Positions 14,001 to 25,362 of a DNA stretch of 64,000 nt are shown here, piece by piece. Position 1 is the stretch's first letter; the number at the start of each line of letters is the position of its first letter. The notes under the pieces were generated by a model. It was not told the origin of the DNA and did not search any database. It saw nothing but the letters and a program-made list of their open reading frames with translations. The DNA comes from Watersipora subatra (lineage: Eukaryota; Bryozoa; Gymnolaemata; Cheilostomatida; Watersiporidae): contig NC_088708.1 in NCBI RefSeq assembly GCF_963576615.1, positions 2,604,001 through 2,668,000 of the forward strand, in the 5' to 3' direction. A program made the position numbers and the translations under genes.

Positions 14001-17000
14001 TTGCATTTATGATTCACAGACTAATAGATTGTCCAAACACAATACAATATAGCACCGCTATACCAAATGACTTGTTCAATTTGAAATAAATTTTGTTAAA
14101 ACTAACAGATTTGACTAAACCAACTCACAAGTGAATATCAAATCATATCTAAGAAATTAACTCCCTTGCTGGATGCACACAGTTCGAATCCTAAATAATA
14201 TTTGGAAAAATCTGGTAAATCATTTAGTACAACAGACACGCAAAGAAGCAAAGCGAATGTTCAACAAGGTACACTAGGCAACCATCAGTGATCTCGCTCC
14301 TTTTTATTGAACAACTAGCTGTGCTACCCGGCGTTGCCCGGGTAATAAAAAAGTCTTTGGTCAGAAAATTGATTTGTATTTAACATATAACAACATTTGC
14401 CATTCTAACTTTCAAACTACATATCATGAGAAAAGTGTTTTGTGTAATTGAAATAAATTAAGAGAGAAAATAAAAACAGATGTAAAGATTTTCAAACTTT
14501 GTAAAACAACTTTTAAACTTCATATCATGAGAAAAATTTTTGTGCAAGTCCAATAAATTAAAAAAAATAAAACGGCTATATAAAGGTTTTAAATGTGAAA
14601 TGTAAAACAGTAAATGTGAAATAACTAGCAAGTAATAGCTAAACTAAGCCGTTTTGTTACGATTACAATAAAACATGATTCGGTAATGATACAATTAATA
14701 CAAACTGAGAAACAAAATAAAATCCTGAATATGTAGAATTGATAACAACAGTTCTTGTATAAAAGTATGTGTGTGTATAAAAAAGGTTACTGTCCCTCCA
14801 AACGCCATCCATCAAAATTTTGAATACGACGATACGGAGACAATATAATAGTCCACGCGAGAAGAATTGGCCTCGACCCCCAAAAATAGTAATCGAACCT
14901 TACGAAAAATGTTTCTTAACAGGGGCATCGTAAAGCGTGGGCGCATCGGTAAAATAATCAGCGTGTGCTATAGCCGAAATGACAGATCCACGTACATGAA
15001 CACACATATTTTGAGAAATATATATATTATATATATACATTTCTATTATACTAATAAATTATTTGAAAGCAATACTTATCTTTTTTTTCCAGCTACTGTC
15101 AGTTTCATGATATTCTCATTCGTCAGGCTGTGTTGGAATAGATCCTTCAAATGAGAATATCATGAAACTGACAGTAGCTGGAAAAAAAAGATAAGTATTG
15201 CTTTCAAATAATTTATTAGTATATAGCTGCTCCAATATATTTGTTGAGCACTCTAATTTTAGTAATACTAGCCCATAATTCTTAGGAATTTATAGTTTAC
15301 ATTTCTATTATGTATATAATCCCACGACCAAACGAGAGGAGTGAAGTTTGAGAGTTTTATGGTAAATGCATGTGCACACAACTTACGAAAATTATTCATC
15401 AACAACATCGAAAACCCTTATATCGAAATCTCATCAACAAATTTAACCATTTTTTGTAGAGTCGTTAAAGTATAATAACGATACAGAACACATATAAACC
15501 TATTTAAATATGTTACCAAGTCTTTGAAAGGTTACCGCAATATCTTAAAACTAACCCATCTGATCGGATTATACATAAATACACAGATTAATTCTGCCAA
15601 AAATCTTTATCAAAACTGGCCAAGCCTTACTTTTATCAAAATTAAGACTGGCAAACGAAATGCCGAGCGGCAGAGAATAGAACCATTAGGTCGTGCGCAT
15701 TTCACGAAAAAATAAAGTGCACATTTCACCAGTCTATAGCATTGTCGAATTGCCGAAGGTTTCTGTAATTAACGTAGAAGTACAGAAATCGTTTCTTTTT
15801 TGCCGATTTCAAAGTAACTGACATATTGGAAACTTTTGAGTACTTTGGTATTCTAACTGATGTCCAAAGCAGTGAAAGTAAAGGAAATGACGATGATATT
15901 TTTTCTAACGATTCTTATGAGATTATTACAATATTTAATTATAAGTTTGGATGACTATTGAAATCTTATAGTCACACTAACAACATCGATGATGGGCAGT
16001 ATGTTACTGTTATTATTTTTTCTAAGTAGGTTTGTTAAATAGATTTTCTAAAAATCTGTATAAATATCACAACTTCTTGATATTGTTAGCTATGACGTTT
16101 TGAAATGTAAACAAAATTGTGCATTGGTTTTCTATTAGTCATACTTCGACTTACGAGCTTAATGCGTTCCGAGACTGAGCTCGTATGTCAATTTACTCAC
16201 GTGTTGGTGCAATTTATTTATATATAGAACAATTAAATATATATTGATTGGTTTCCATACTCTAAAAAATGCAAATAAAACACTCAAAACAAGATATTGT
16301 AATAGAAAGAACATGTTGGTTATTGTCCTAACATACTACATGCTTTCAAAAAGCAACAAATAAAAAATAAACAAAGAAATGTGATAAAATGTAAAATTAA
16401 ATACATACAATAGCAGCTAACGCTAGCATTTTCCAGAGAGGGAGATATAAGCTATCCTTCATTACAACAGTTGACTTTAATAAATTTGGATTTTATCAAA
16501 GTCTTAAAAGACAAACTTAGAAGCAAATCTAAAAGCAAACTTTCATTTTTAACTTAACGTAATTAAAATTTATTCGGCGTTCATAGTTTGAAGTTTCTCG
16601 CTGGTTAGCTAATTTTTTCTTTGTTTCGCTTTTACGACTAGCCGGCCGTTTTAAGATGACCATATCTAAGGAAGTTTGCTTTTGTCGCCCTTTCAACATG
16701 TTTCGATCAGGACGAACACAGGGGTCGTCACAAAGGTTTAATGCACGACCACTAGCCAACTTGTCCGAATGTCTATTTTTATAGTTTTGATAGATAGCAT
16801 CGGCCTTTTTAAATAGCGTCGTTTCAGTTAGGTACGCTGTCACCGGCCAATTGTTTATCTTTTATTCAATGCCTGAGCGGTCGCTTCATCAGTGGTCGTG
16901 AAGATCGCTGCGTCGTTTAGAAACTACTGTTAGTCCTTTTGCGAGCTAAATGCCCTGAATATAATCCTTCTGTTTGGTAATTGTGGATGTATTTCGGTCA

Positions 17001-20000
17001 TATTGCTGAGCTAGCTCAATCATGCATACACATTTCGCATATTTATCAATAATTTGCCGTTTAATATCAATTGTTATCATTTGCTTTTTCTTTGCATTAT
17101 TTTTCATTTTACTGGCAAACTTTCGGTCTACGCGCAGTACTTTTAATTCACATAATTCTGCACTGAAAAGCGCGCACAAAAACACGGTACAAAAGTATAA
17201 CCTGAGCAGTTGAAAAATACAGATTGATGCTGTTGTCATAAAACACATCCGGCATACTTGGCAACTGACTCACGTGCTCGTATCTCAAACATGGCTCGTA
17301 TGTTAGTGCTAAAACTTGCTTAAGAGCTGGCTCGTATCTCAAGTTTCTCGTACGTTGGGCACTCGTAAGTTGAAGTATCACTGTATTACTGTATTACTGT
17401 ATTACTATTGTATTAATAATATTGGTTATTCTAATAATGTCAGTGCATTTTACTTCTAAAATTGGCCAATTGCATTTCTCCTATTGCAGGGGTAGAGATA
17501 TAAACATATAATCTTTTCCTTTCACTATTGTTGTTTGTTGTATATAATAACACCCACACCCAATACATTACAGCTACCATTGCAGTTATCCTATTGCACT
17601 GCAGCGCCATTTGACTGCTAATATTGCATTTCTCAACCATCAGTACCCTTTTTTTTCCAATATCACTTTGGTCGTGGGCTGTATGACAGGGGAATTTCTA
17701 GTATATATAGATGTTATAATAATTTATAGGCCATTATTATTATTACGGATACTTATTCGTAATAATATGCAATCTTTTGCTCAACTTCTTTTTTCATCCC
17801 CCAAACGTGGCTTCGCCTCCACGACTTCTGCTCTTATTCTATTTAAGACTAGGAGACAAGAGCGACCAACCTGATCATACAGCTGTGCTTTATTCTGAAA
17901 CATTGACTTGGTTCTCTGTATATAAAGAAGGATGTTGGAGAGGGTACGAATAGCATCCTGATAGCGTCTCATCATCATGTATACAAATCCTACGTAGTAG
18001 TAGGTTGTTATCTGGCACCCAGGCACTCGTGAATACAAGGTCTGCATGTAAAAGCATAAACATGTATTTAACCAATGGAAAACGGGTAAACAAATATCAT
18101 AGTATCTCCGGCTATATCAGGCCTACGGAGTTATCATACCTTTATATTATTTATAACAACACAAATAATTGTTGAAGCATTACTACGAAGTATTACGAAA
18201 CAACAGGGTGTTATCATTTTTGCACCAACTTAATATGACAAGAGAAGATGATGACCACATCGCTTGAATAGCTTAAAGAAAACATTTTTCTTTAAAAATT
18301 AGCAAGGATTTACGTTTGTGTCTTGCAGCAGCTCCATAAAGTCACTGAAGTTAAAAGTAAGTAAGTTGTAAGAAAGTAGCAGTGCATAGAAAAAAGAGGA
18401 ATGCGAGAAGTTGAAACAGCTGCATCAGTTAGCACACACCTTCTTATTGAGGTCGATACTCTCGAGGACCTTGAGAGCCTGGTAGTAATCACCGAGCAGT
18501 GAATGGAGACGCAAAAGACCGATGAGAGAAAAGTAGCCAAGCATCTTATAGAGAGAGTTGCGTCCAAAGTCCCCCGCAACACTATCAGGGTCACCTCCGC
18601 TAGCATAGACCTCGAGCTGCTGGTTGATATTTGACTTTTCGACGAGGGAATGCAGGACATTAAGCACACTGTGCACATTCCATATCTTTGGATTGCTCCT
18701 CAGCAGACTGATTTCTTGAGGATCCTTCGGCCAAGAGATACAAGAGTATAATTTTATAAGTCACAAGATAGTTATTCATATATATGAGTTATTATAGTTA
18801 TATATACAGTTATATACAAGATAGTTATTCATATATATGAGTTATTATAGTTATATATACAGTCAAACATGGATAACTCGTTCACGGATAGCTCGAACAC
18901 ATGGTTAATTCGAACATTTCCTTTGGTCCGTTCCCACGTAATGATAAATTGCTATAGATAACTCGAACTCAACACTGATAATTCGAACTGTTTTTTTGCC
19001 CAACGGCTACCGAAACGGTTGTTATCACTTTAGAAAATCACTTTATTCAAAGCCATAGAGGTAAACTTCATCTTTTCGTAATTCATAAGCGTCGTTATTA
19101 CCACCATCGGCAAAATATTTTTGTCAACGACTTTTCTAAAAGTTTGGTGAAATTTGATTTATATTGCGATACGATGAATAGCACGGGCTAGCCGGGGCAC
19201 GCGTGCAAGGATTTTCGCCACGCACATACAAAACAAAAATCGAATGTTGTTTTTGTATGTGCGTGGTGAAAATCCTTGAGTGCGTGGCGTAACCCAGCTA
19301 GCCCGTGATGAATAGTTTTCCGACGTTGATTCTGTGTTGAATCAACGTCGGAATGTTGAATGTTTAAATCGTCTTAAAAATTCTTGTAATTAAACGTATA
19401 CGTTGTCTGAGCTACAAAAAAACTATTCATCGTTTGACCTAAACACAGAATACGTGTGTACATTCAATAAGTATCTATTAAAAAAGCGTGAGTGATATAG
19501 AATGTACCGTAAAACCTCGTAAAACTTCTAATTGAACTGCCTCGGAGTGTTGCTCTTAACGAATCCCAGGTAAAGTAAGGTAATCTGCATAAACTTAAAG
19601 AAAAAACGGCAAAATTGATCGTGGGTAAAACCCCAAAAGAAAAAAATGTCTTTTCTTTTGAGCATTTCAACAACGATCAAGTTTTGCCAATGTCAATCTG
19701 AAAAACGTCCTGGCAATAACATCACCTCAAACAACAAACCAATCTCAAGTGATAGAGAAATCTCTATACCTTTTCATGAAAACGTTTTAAACTTTACATT
19801 AGAAGCATTTAATTTGAAACAAGCCATTTGTGCTTTTGATTTATATTATAGTTTGTATATGTACATGTATCTACTAATAAATAAGTAAATATATGGACTT
19901 GTGACAGTGCTCTGATAACTTGAACGCTCTGATAATTCGAACACTTTTGCTCGGTCCCTTGAAGTTCGAGTTATCCATGTTTGACTGTATATATAGTTAT

Positions 20001-23000
20001 ATACAAGATAGTTATTCATATATATGAGTTATTATAGTTATATATAGTTATATACAAGATAGTTATTCATATATATGAGTGAGCCGTTGATATCGACAAA
20101 AGCTTCGATTCCAGACCTTACTTGCCCACAAAATGCTGTCGTGAACTAGGATATGCTGCCAACAGATCAAAATTGGTAGTTCTGCGACAAAAAGGATGGC
20201 GAAAACAGTAGAAAGGAAAATTAGCCATTCATGATAATAGCTACTGGAGTGAAGTAGACAAACCTTCTTTGAGAGTTTGCTCCTGAACTGGCTGAAGGAC
20301 TGAAACTGATAGATAAATTCATCAATGATATTCCACAGCCATTGGTTGGGCAACTCGAGAGCAACTGGACCATCAGCATCTGCAAAGAAGCATCTCCGCC
20401 ACTGAGCAAGATAGAGGAGAGCGAACTTACAATGAAACAACTTGTCTGGTCTCAATCGGAGGCCAATTTAGATGCATTTCCTAATGATATTCAGCAGACA
20501 ACATGCTATAAATAGTGCGTCTTTATTACTATAAATAGTGCGTCTCTATTACTATAAATAGTGCATCTCTATTACTATAAATAGTACGTCTCTTACTTCA
20601 ATAATATGTTTTCTGTAAATAATAACAATTTTAAAGGTTTGTTCAATTTAAGATACTCCATCATATAGGTGAGTTAGAATGTAAAAGTATCAGGTAGATC
20701 GAGCACAGTATTCACTGTATAGAGTAACCTCAGCAAGAACTCCATTGACAGTGCAAATCTTATCTATGAAGCTATGAAGGATTCTATATACATGTACAGG
20801 TAAACATGGATAACTCAAACTTCACGGGATTGAGCAAAAGTGTTAGAGTTATCAGAGCGTTCAAGTTATCAGAGCACTGTCACAAGTCCATGTATTTATT
20901 AGTAGATACATGTACATATACAAACTATATATAAATCAGAAGCATAGATGGCTTGGTGCAAATTAAAAGGCTTCTAATGTAAAGTTTTAAAATTTTTTAT
21001 CAGAAAGTATAGATTTTTCTATCACTTGAGATTTGTTTGTTGTTTTAGGTGATGTGACTGCCAGGACGTTTTCAGATTAAAATAGGCAAAACTTGATCGC
21101 TGTTGAAATGCTCAGAAAAAGACATTTTTTCTTTTGAGCATTTTAACCAAGATCAATTTTGCCGATTTTACTTTAAGTTTATCCGAAGGTTATTTCGCTT
21201 TTCTTTGCTTTCGAAGGGCCATCGCTAAACGGATGTTTGTTAAATTTTGATTTTTTGCAAACCTTTATAAAAGCCGTTAACAAAAATATTTTGCTAATGG
21301 TGGTAATAATGACGCCTAAGAACTGCTAAAAGTTGATGTTTTTCTATATGGCTTGAAATAAAGTGATATTCTAAAGCGATAATAACTGTCTTGGTAGCCG
21401 TTGGGCAAAAAACTGTTCGAGTAAACAAATCTAAAGCAATTTATCATTGGGTGGGAACAGACCAAACACATCCGTTCGAGTTAACCATGTGTTTGAGCTA
21501 TCCGAATTTGACTGTATATATATATATTAAAGTTGGTATGCCTGTGTATGTCCAACTATAGCTATTAAAATATTGGAATAAAGACTCCGTATCACAGAAG
21601 ATTTGATCTCGGACCCTCCTGTTCCCAATCTAACGCCTTACCAATTAAGCCACACGAGCTCAGGCGATAGTCAGGCGATATATGCCATTATATGGGTGCA
21701 AATACGTTACCGCTCTCTGTTACGACGCAACGTGATGGCGCTACATCATGGAGGGCAGTCGCGTAATTTTATGCGAGCTCAATCGTGAGAGAAAGTAGTT
21801 AGCTCCTCTTAGTAAGCTTACTCAAATTACCCATTGACAATGTGCCAGGCTAATAGCAAGTGGCAGACAACTCTCATTACCCCTCATTGTTTGTAGGCTG
21901 ATTTTTAATACCCGGGCAATGCCGGGCATCCAGCTAGTGTAACTATAAAATGGGAAGGAGCAATAATAAAGTGTTAGACACAGAGGGGATTAAGGAGGCA
22001 ACACGCATGACATACTCAGGATGTGGTTGAAAAGGTCACAGTAGTTGTAGTAGGATTCAAACATCTGCTCTACGGATGGACCAGCTGCAACTCGAGCATA
22101 GATGTGCCGAAAGTACAATTCTTTGTAGAGGATGAGAAACACCGAGTCTGAATGAACAAAACAAATCAATCTCTGTAAAATATCTATCGCAGTATAGTGA
22201 GAATAGCACTGTATAATAAATACATTCATGTTTAAGGAATATGATATATCTATGCTTTAGCCATAGTTTAGTTAGTATTAAGAGGTATTACTGAAGTCTA
22301 ACCAGGCAAAACTGGCACAAGTTTTATATGCATGTACTAGCTACTCCGCTATGGTCCTAGCAGTTCTGAATGTAAGTTGATAAAACCTACAGGCCTTCAC
22401 ATGACGCTCACATACAACCTAGAAACCTAGATGCCTAAAACCTAAATGTCTACATAAAACCTACAGATCCTTTCATGTTGCGTACAACTGACCAATCCCT
22501 GTGATGAGCACATACAACCTACCAATCCCCATGATGAGTACATACAGCCTAACAACTCCCACGAAGAATACATAAAACCTACCAACTCCCATAATGTGTA
22601 CATATAACCTACCAACCGCCCCTATGTGCACACATAACCTACAAACCTGCTCAACAGGTGTAATACAACCTACAGACGTGTCCATGATTATAGAAAACAC
22701 ACCTTGATGCAATCTATAATGATGAACGTCTAGTACCAACATTCCAGAAGAACTCATGTTTAATTACTGACAGGTAAGTCTTAGGACCATGTCTTGACAC
22801 AATACAAGTAGAATAGAAACGATAACAACACAACAGCGAATAATTAAACACGAAACAATCAAAAAATGAGAAAAATTTATTGAAAAAGAGAAACTAAAAC
22901 TAGAATATTGACAGGCAACTATCACTTAATCTAATGTCGATAGATTTCTAAATTGAAACATATACATGTAGTCAGAACAAATGACTGTGCTCTCATGGAT

Positions 23001-25204
23001 AATCATAATGGTGTTTGCTAGTACAGTATCATTTCTAAAAATCTAACAAACAGGTGATGTGAACAACAATGTAAAAAGGTACCATGTTGGACTATTTCAG
23101 CGATGTCCTCAACACCTGGCCATGGACTGTTCTTGAAGAATCTATCCGTGAGCTCATTGAAACTGCAACGAGCAAAAACTTAGGAACATATTTTAACACT
23201 CGCACAAATGTGGAATTAAATGATCGAAAGTGAAAAAGAAGGATATCTAAAGTGATTGGCAACTTTAAAGTAGTGCAGTGTTAGTTATGCATTGAAATTC
23301 AAGTATATATACCGGTAGATGTAACTACGTGAATCTAACCTTCTAACTTTCAAACTTCATGAGAAAAGTGTTTTGTGCAAGTTAAATAAATTGAGAGAAA
23401 GTAAAACAACTGTAAAGGTTTTCAAACTTTGTCAAACAACTGTAACTTTCAAACTTCATATTATCAGGAAAATGTTTTGTGCAGGTCAAATAAATTAAGA
23501 AACAATATAAAACAACTATAAAAGTGTTTAAATGTAAATTTATGTGAAATAATTAGCAAGTAATAGCTAAATTAAGCCTGTTTTGTTATGATTATAATAA
23601 AAGATGATTTGGTAATGATACAATTATTATGAACTGAGAAAACAAAATAAAAATCATGAATATGTTGAATTAACAATAACAATTTGTGCATAGAAGTGTG
23701 TGTGTATAAAAAAGGTTACTGTTCCAGCAGAAGCTATCCATTAAAACTTTGAATACGACGATATTGGTACCTATCGATTCTGGTACAATCATAGAAATGA
23801 AATATCGGACCATCTTTGTCTAGTTCTTTGTCTGACCGAACGGAGAGAGAATCTAGAGGCTATTCCTACTCGAGATAATACAATTGTCCGCGTAAAAAGT
23901 GTTAGCCTATACTGATTTAGCAATCGAATCTTACGAAAAACCAGAAATAGAAGTGTTATGCACATTTGAAATTGAAACAGCACAATTATAAATTACAAAT
24001 TAAAAAAATAGGTAATGGTAGCAAAATAATTAGTGTTAAACATTTTCAAAAAATAACAAATGCAAAAGGTAATAATAGGCCTAGTTAATAATCAAAAGTG
24101 CACACTTGGCATGCACTTTTCCACCGTACGCGTGCGCGTACGGTATGTGATAAAAGCACCAGAATGCTAAGGACTGTGTAGCTCAGTGATTAAGCGCGTG
24201 GTTTGGAAACTTGTAGTTGCAATCACTGTGAGTTCAAATCAAGGAAGCAGTGAGCTTTTAATTTTTAATTTTCTAAGATATTAATAGATATAGGTGGACA
24301 GGTGGACATCCTTACAGACGATGACAAACTGAGATTTATATAGATAGGTAAGCATTGGGTAATAAGTGACCAAAGGCATGAGAGGGTGTAAAGTTGAAAT
24401 TTTTGAGTTGAAAATGACAAAAGGACAGTTAGTTTAGTCGATGATTTAAAAAATTAATCACTCAACTTGGCTTTTTATTTTATTATTTGAAATAAATAAA
24501 TAAAAAGCTGAAATGAGTGATAAATAGTCTTCAGATGGAGTATTTCATGGAAAGTAGAAGTAGTGGAAGTAGAAGTAGTAGGAGTAGTAAGAGTAGTAGT
24601 ATGAGTAGTAGTAGTAGTAGAAGCTGTAGTAGTAGTAGTAGTAGTAGCAGTAGTAGTAGTAGTAGGAGTGCCTCTGCAAAGGTTAGGGAGAATGGAAGAC
24701 TGAATGGCATGAGTGTATAAAATAGTTGAGGCGGCAGGAAAAACAATATGTAAGTGTGTATGTAAATAAAATCTGCATATCTATTATATAGTTTTGGTAA
24801 AGCTGGGAAGATATTTTATAATTAAAAACTGTATGAATAAAGTAAAAATTACATTAAAAATTTAAATTCTACCCAATAGATGCTATGATAGATATGTTTA
24901 TAGAGATATCTGTTATATATCTATTATATAAATATCTTGGATGAACATACCCCTCTAGGAGTCCCCTTAAGTGTGACAACTACTAAAGTTGAGCTGACCA
25001 GAGCTGAACTTACCCATTGTCATAATAATTTTGAATTTCATAAAGGTTTTGCTCAGTGATTGCTGTATGGAAATCCTTGAGAAAGGTTTTGATGAGATCC
25101 GGTACGATGTATGAAGAGTAACCTCTTTCATACTCTAGGTCGAGTGTTGGGTCCCCGGTGTGAGCGCTGTACTCACCAAACCCCTGGCTATGCTCGCCTC
25201 CAAA
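5066..25204 (-). CDS. EIF3L: Eukaryotic translation initiation factor 3 subunit L (13 exons, first exon not found)
   Basis: Subunit L of eIF3, a PCI-domain member of the complex that loads mRNA and the ternary complex on the 40S ribosome. Exons in transcript order: 25204-25014, 23162-23083, 22147-22016, 20379-20264, 18724-18440, 18041-17871, 13234-13101, 12959-12863, 12250-12119, 9837-9799, 5459-5367, 5288-5208, 5110-5066 (stop TGA). Every border is AG/GT and every phase joins, giving about 531 residues against 564 in human EIF3L. Family blocks in order: [166 protein letters not shown]. The C-terminal half is the PCI domain. Only a few N-terminal codons are missing; their exon was not located and may lie beyond the 22-bp array. 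Introns are up to 4.6 kb and hold most of the repeats listed below. Confidence 0.95.
5460..7195. other. EIF3L intron DNA without recognised elements
   Basis: AT-rich intron sequence between the 5367-5459 exon and the Tc1-like transposon remnant. No conserved frame, tandem array or long inverted repeat was seen. Confidence 0.5.
7201..8935 (+). pseudogene. Tc1/mariner-type transposase remnant, interrupted by a MITE
   Basis: Fragments of a Tc1-like DDE transposase run left to right. They are a helix-turn-helix portion ([19 protein letters not shown] from about 7222), then [11 protein letters not shown] and [18 protein letters not shown], the first catalytic block LFSDES near 7601, VMVWGCMA near 7719, the second block [15 protein letters not shown] near 7880, and [11 protein letters not shown] near 7968. 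The frame changes several times and in-frame stops are present, so it is a dead copy. The family's third acidic residue (NPIENLW) is Lys here. The C-terminal end (LQKLVAL near 8880) resumes after a MITE at 8097-8845, so the two pieces were one gene. Terminal inverted repeats were not identified. It lies in an EIF3L intron, opposite in strand. Confidence 0.85.
8097..8845. mobile_element. MITE with about 40-bp terminal inverted repeats
   Basis: The left end (GCTCAAATCGACGATTAGCT) and the inverted right end (GCTCAAATCAACGTTTAGCT) pair over about 40 bp with few mismatches. The interior has no coding capacity. It is inserted near the 3' end of the Tc1-like transposase. A clear target duplication was not seen, so the superfamily is unresolved. 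Confidence 0.65.
8936..9667. other. EIF3L intron DNA
   Basis: AT-rich noncoding sequence between the transposase remnant and the 20-bp array. No feature recognised. Confidence 0.4.
9668..9766. repeat. 20-bp minisatellite, five copies
   Basis: Unit AGCGTGCACGGTACAAACAT repeats five times with one variant base. It lies 33 bp inside the EIF3L intron, on the donor side of the 39-base exon at 9799-9837. Confidence 0.9.
9838..11271. other. EIF3L intron DNA
   Basis: Noncoding intron sequence between the 9799-9837 exon and the dispersed repeat at 11272. No recognisable gene or element. Confidence 0.4.
11272..11786. repeat. Dispersed repeat, copy 1
   Basis: About 500 bp starting GTTAAAGGTTGACTTGCAAC is closely similar in the same orientation to 63487-64000, including the TTGGTATCAAAAGATTCACC block and the CGTCGAAATATTTTCACAAA block. 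No coding frame or terminal repeat was recognised, so the element class is unknown. Confidence 0.8.
12236..12692. repeat. 32-bp minisatellite spanning an EIF3L splice acceptor
   Basis: About 14 copies of a 32-bp unit. On the gene's strand each unit ends in GTGTGTTAAG followed by GAGCC(G/A)TACATGCTG, which is exactly the end of the intron and the first 15 bases of the exon 12250-12119. The leftmost copy is the functional acceptor; the rest lie upstream in the intron. Units vary mainly at the G/A third base of the Pro codon. Confidence 0.93.
13288..13660. repeat. 34-bp minisatellite in EIF3L intron
   Basis: About 11 copies of a 34-bp unit containing GTACGTGACTCGTCTACTAT and CACTGCACCTG. The array begins about 54 bp upstream, in gene sense, of the acceptor of exon 13234-13101. 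Copies are nearly identical. Confidence 0.92.
14314..15046 (+). repeat. ACTAGCTG/CCGGCGTTGCCCGGG repeat family, copy 1
   Basis: Begins ACTAGCTGTGCTACCCGGCG and ends in the family's TTGAGAAATATATA tail. The interior has internal sub-repeats around TCAAACTACATATCATGAG. In an EIF3L intron, directly followed by a 74-bp-arm palindrome. Confidence 0.75.
15047..15223. repeat. Perfect palindrome, 74-bp arms
   Basis: Two inverted arms of 74 bp match without visible mismatch around a 29-bp spacer. The inner arm ends are ATGATATTCTCATT and AATGAGAATATCAT. Perfect identity suggests a recent inverted duplication. No transposon end or target duplication was identified. Confidence 0.9.
15319..17702 (+). 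repeat. Dispersed repeat A, with nested Tigger-like insertion
   Basis: Homologous along its length to 54204-58764: it shares GTAGAGTCGTTAAAGTATAA near the left end and GCAGTTATCCTATTGCACTG near the right end. The ends carry short inverted matches (CCCACGACCAAA and TTTGGTCGTGGG). It carries a Tigger-like insertion at 16138-17383 that copy B lacks. The site where copy B carries an LTR element is unoccupied here (about 17561-17575). Class unknown. Confidence 0.8.
16138..17383 (-). mobile_element. Pogo/Tigger-like DNA transposon remnant
   Basis: Imperfect terminal inverted repeats (GTCATACTTCGACTTACGAG at the left, CTCGTAAGTTGAAGTATCAC at the right) flanked by TA. The minus strand encodes a CENP-B/pogo-type helix-turn-helix piece near 17107-16946 ([36 protein letters not shown]) and, in a separate frame at 16843-16529, the following block ([18 protein letters not shown]). 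The catalytic DDE part is absent, so it is an internally deleted copy. Comparison with repeat B shows the pre-insertion sequence. Confidence 0.8.
18741..18859. repeat. About 50-bp tandem repeat, left part
   Basis: Copies of a unit containing CAAGATAGTTATTCATATAT and ATGAGTTATTATAG. The same units resume at 19988-20080 on the far side of a TA-flanked transposon, so one array was split by the insertion. Confidence 0.85.
18860..19987. mobile_element. TA-flanked transposon with 21-bp perfect inverted repeats
   Basis: Ends CAGTCAAACATGGATAACTCG and its exact inverse, flanked by TA, as in Tc1/mariner/pogo-type elements. No transposase is recognisable; the 80-codon open frame at 19646-19888 resembles nothing known to me. 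A second copy in reverse orientation lies at 20797-21514. This copy holds a 126-bp foldback element and a 14-bp-stem hairpin at 19319-19352. Confidence 0.85.
19182..19307. mobile_element. 126-bp foldback MITE with 8-bp target duplication
   Basis: Arms beginning CACGGGCTAGC fold onto each other over most of the element. ATGAATAG flanks both sides (19174-19181 and 19308-19315). The 8-bp duplication and short size fit a hAT-type MITE. It is nested in the TA-flanked element 18860-19987 and absent from that element's second copy. Confidence 0.85.
19988..20080. repeat. About 50-bp tandem repeat, right part
   Basis: Continuation of the array at 18741-18859 after the transposon insertion. Ends 184 bp before the EIF3L exon 20379-20264. 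Confidence 0.8.
20508..20598. repeat. 23-bp minisatellite, four copies
   Basis: Four units of ACTATAAATAGTGCGTCTCT plus TATT with small variations, in the EIF3L intron upstream of exon 20379-20264. Confidence 0.88.
20797..21514. mobile_element. Second copy of TA-flanked transposon (reverse)
   Basis: Ends CAGGTAAACATGGATAACTC and GAGCTATCCGAATTTGACTG, flanked by TA. The interior matches 18860-19987 in reverse orientation but lacks its 126-bp foldback insertion. The ends have diverged more than those of the first copy, suggesting greater age or lower constraint. Confidence 0.8.
21520..21938 (-). repeat. CCGGCG repeat family, copy 2, with tRNA-like segment
   Basis: On the minus strand it starts ACTAGCTGGATGCCCGGCAT and ends in the family's GGACATAC...TATATATA tail. 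Internally (about 21668-21602, minus) it has a tRNA-like stretch: an A-box-like GGCTTAATTGGTAAGGCG and a B-box-like GAGATCAAATC. No CCA end or full cloverleaf; a SINE, not a tRNA gene. Confidence 0.7.
22376..22690. repeat. Degenerate 30-36-bp tandem repeat
   Basis: Diverged units share ACATA(A/C)AACCTACCAAC-like cores. Much older than the other arrays judging by divergence. In an EIF3L intron. Confidence 0.6.
23330..24350 (+). repeat. CCGGCG repeat family, copy 3 (5' end missing), with tRNA-like segment
   Basis: Shares interior blocks with copy 1 (AAAAAAGGTTACTGT, TTGAATACGACGATA, TCATGAGAAAAGTGTTTTGT). It contains a tRNA-like stretch at about 24172-24252 (GTAGCTCAGTGATTAAGCGC and GAGTTCAAATC) and ends in ACAAACTGAGATTTATATAG. 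In an EIF3L intron. Confidence 0.7.
24537..24665. repeat. AGT trinucleotide repeat
   Basis: About 40 imperfect AGT/AGA triplets. Read on the plus strand they give an apparent poly-Ser frame, but this lies inside an EIF3L intron on the opposite strand and is best read as a microsatellite. Confidence 0.9.
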
Positions 25205-25279
25205 CTACAACAGCAACATACACATAGTTTCATAATAAAAAGACCCAAAATATGTTGAAAATTTGGCTGCGGTAATCAC

Positions 25280-25362
25280 AAGAGGAACACTCAGCTTCAA
25301 CTTGAGCAATATTTTGCCAGCTGTGGTACATATTGCTCAAGTTGATGCTGAGTGTTCCTCTT
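25280..25362. repeat. 33-bp-stem hairpin near EIF3L exon
   Basis: Arms of 33 bp (left starts AAGAGGAACACTCAGC) pair with a single mismatch around a 17-base spacer. It lies 76 bp upstream, in gene sense, of the first visible EIF3L exon. The compact stem-loop could be a small foldback element or a structured RNA. Confidence 0.8.

Noticed and set aside
24517-24720. Poly-Ser protein frame
   Set aside because: AGT microsatellite within an EIF3L intron.
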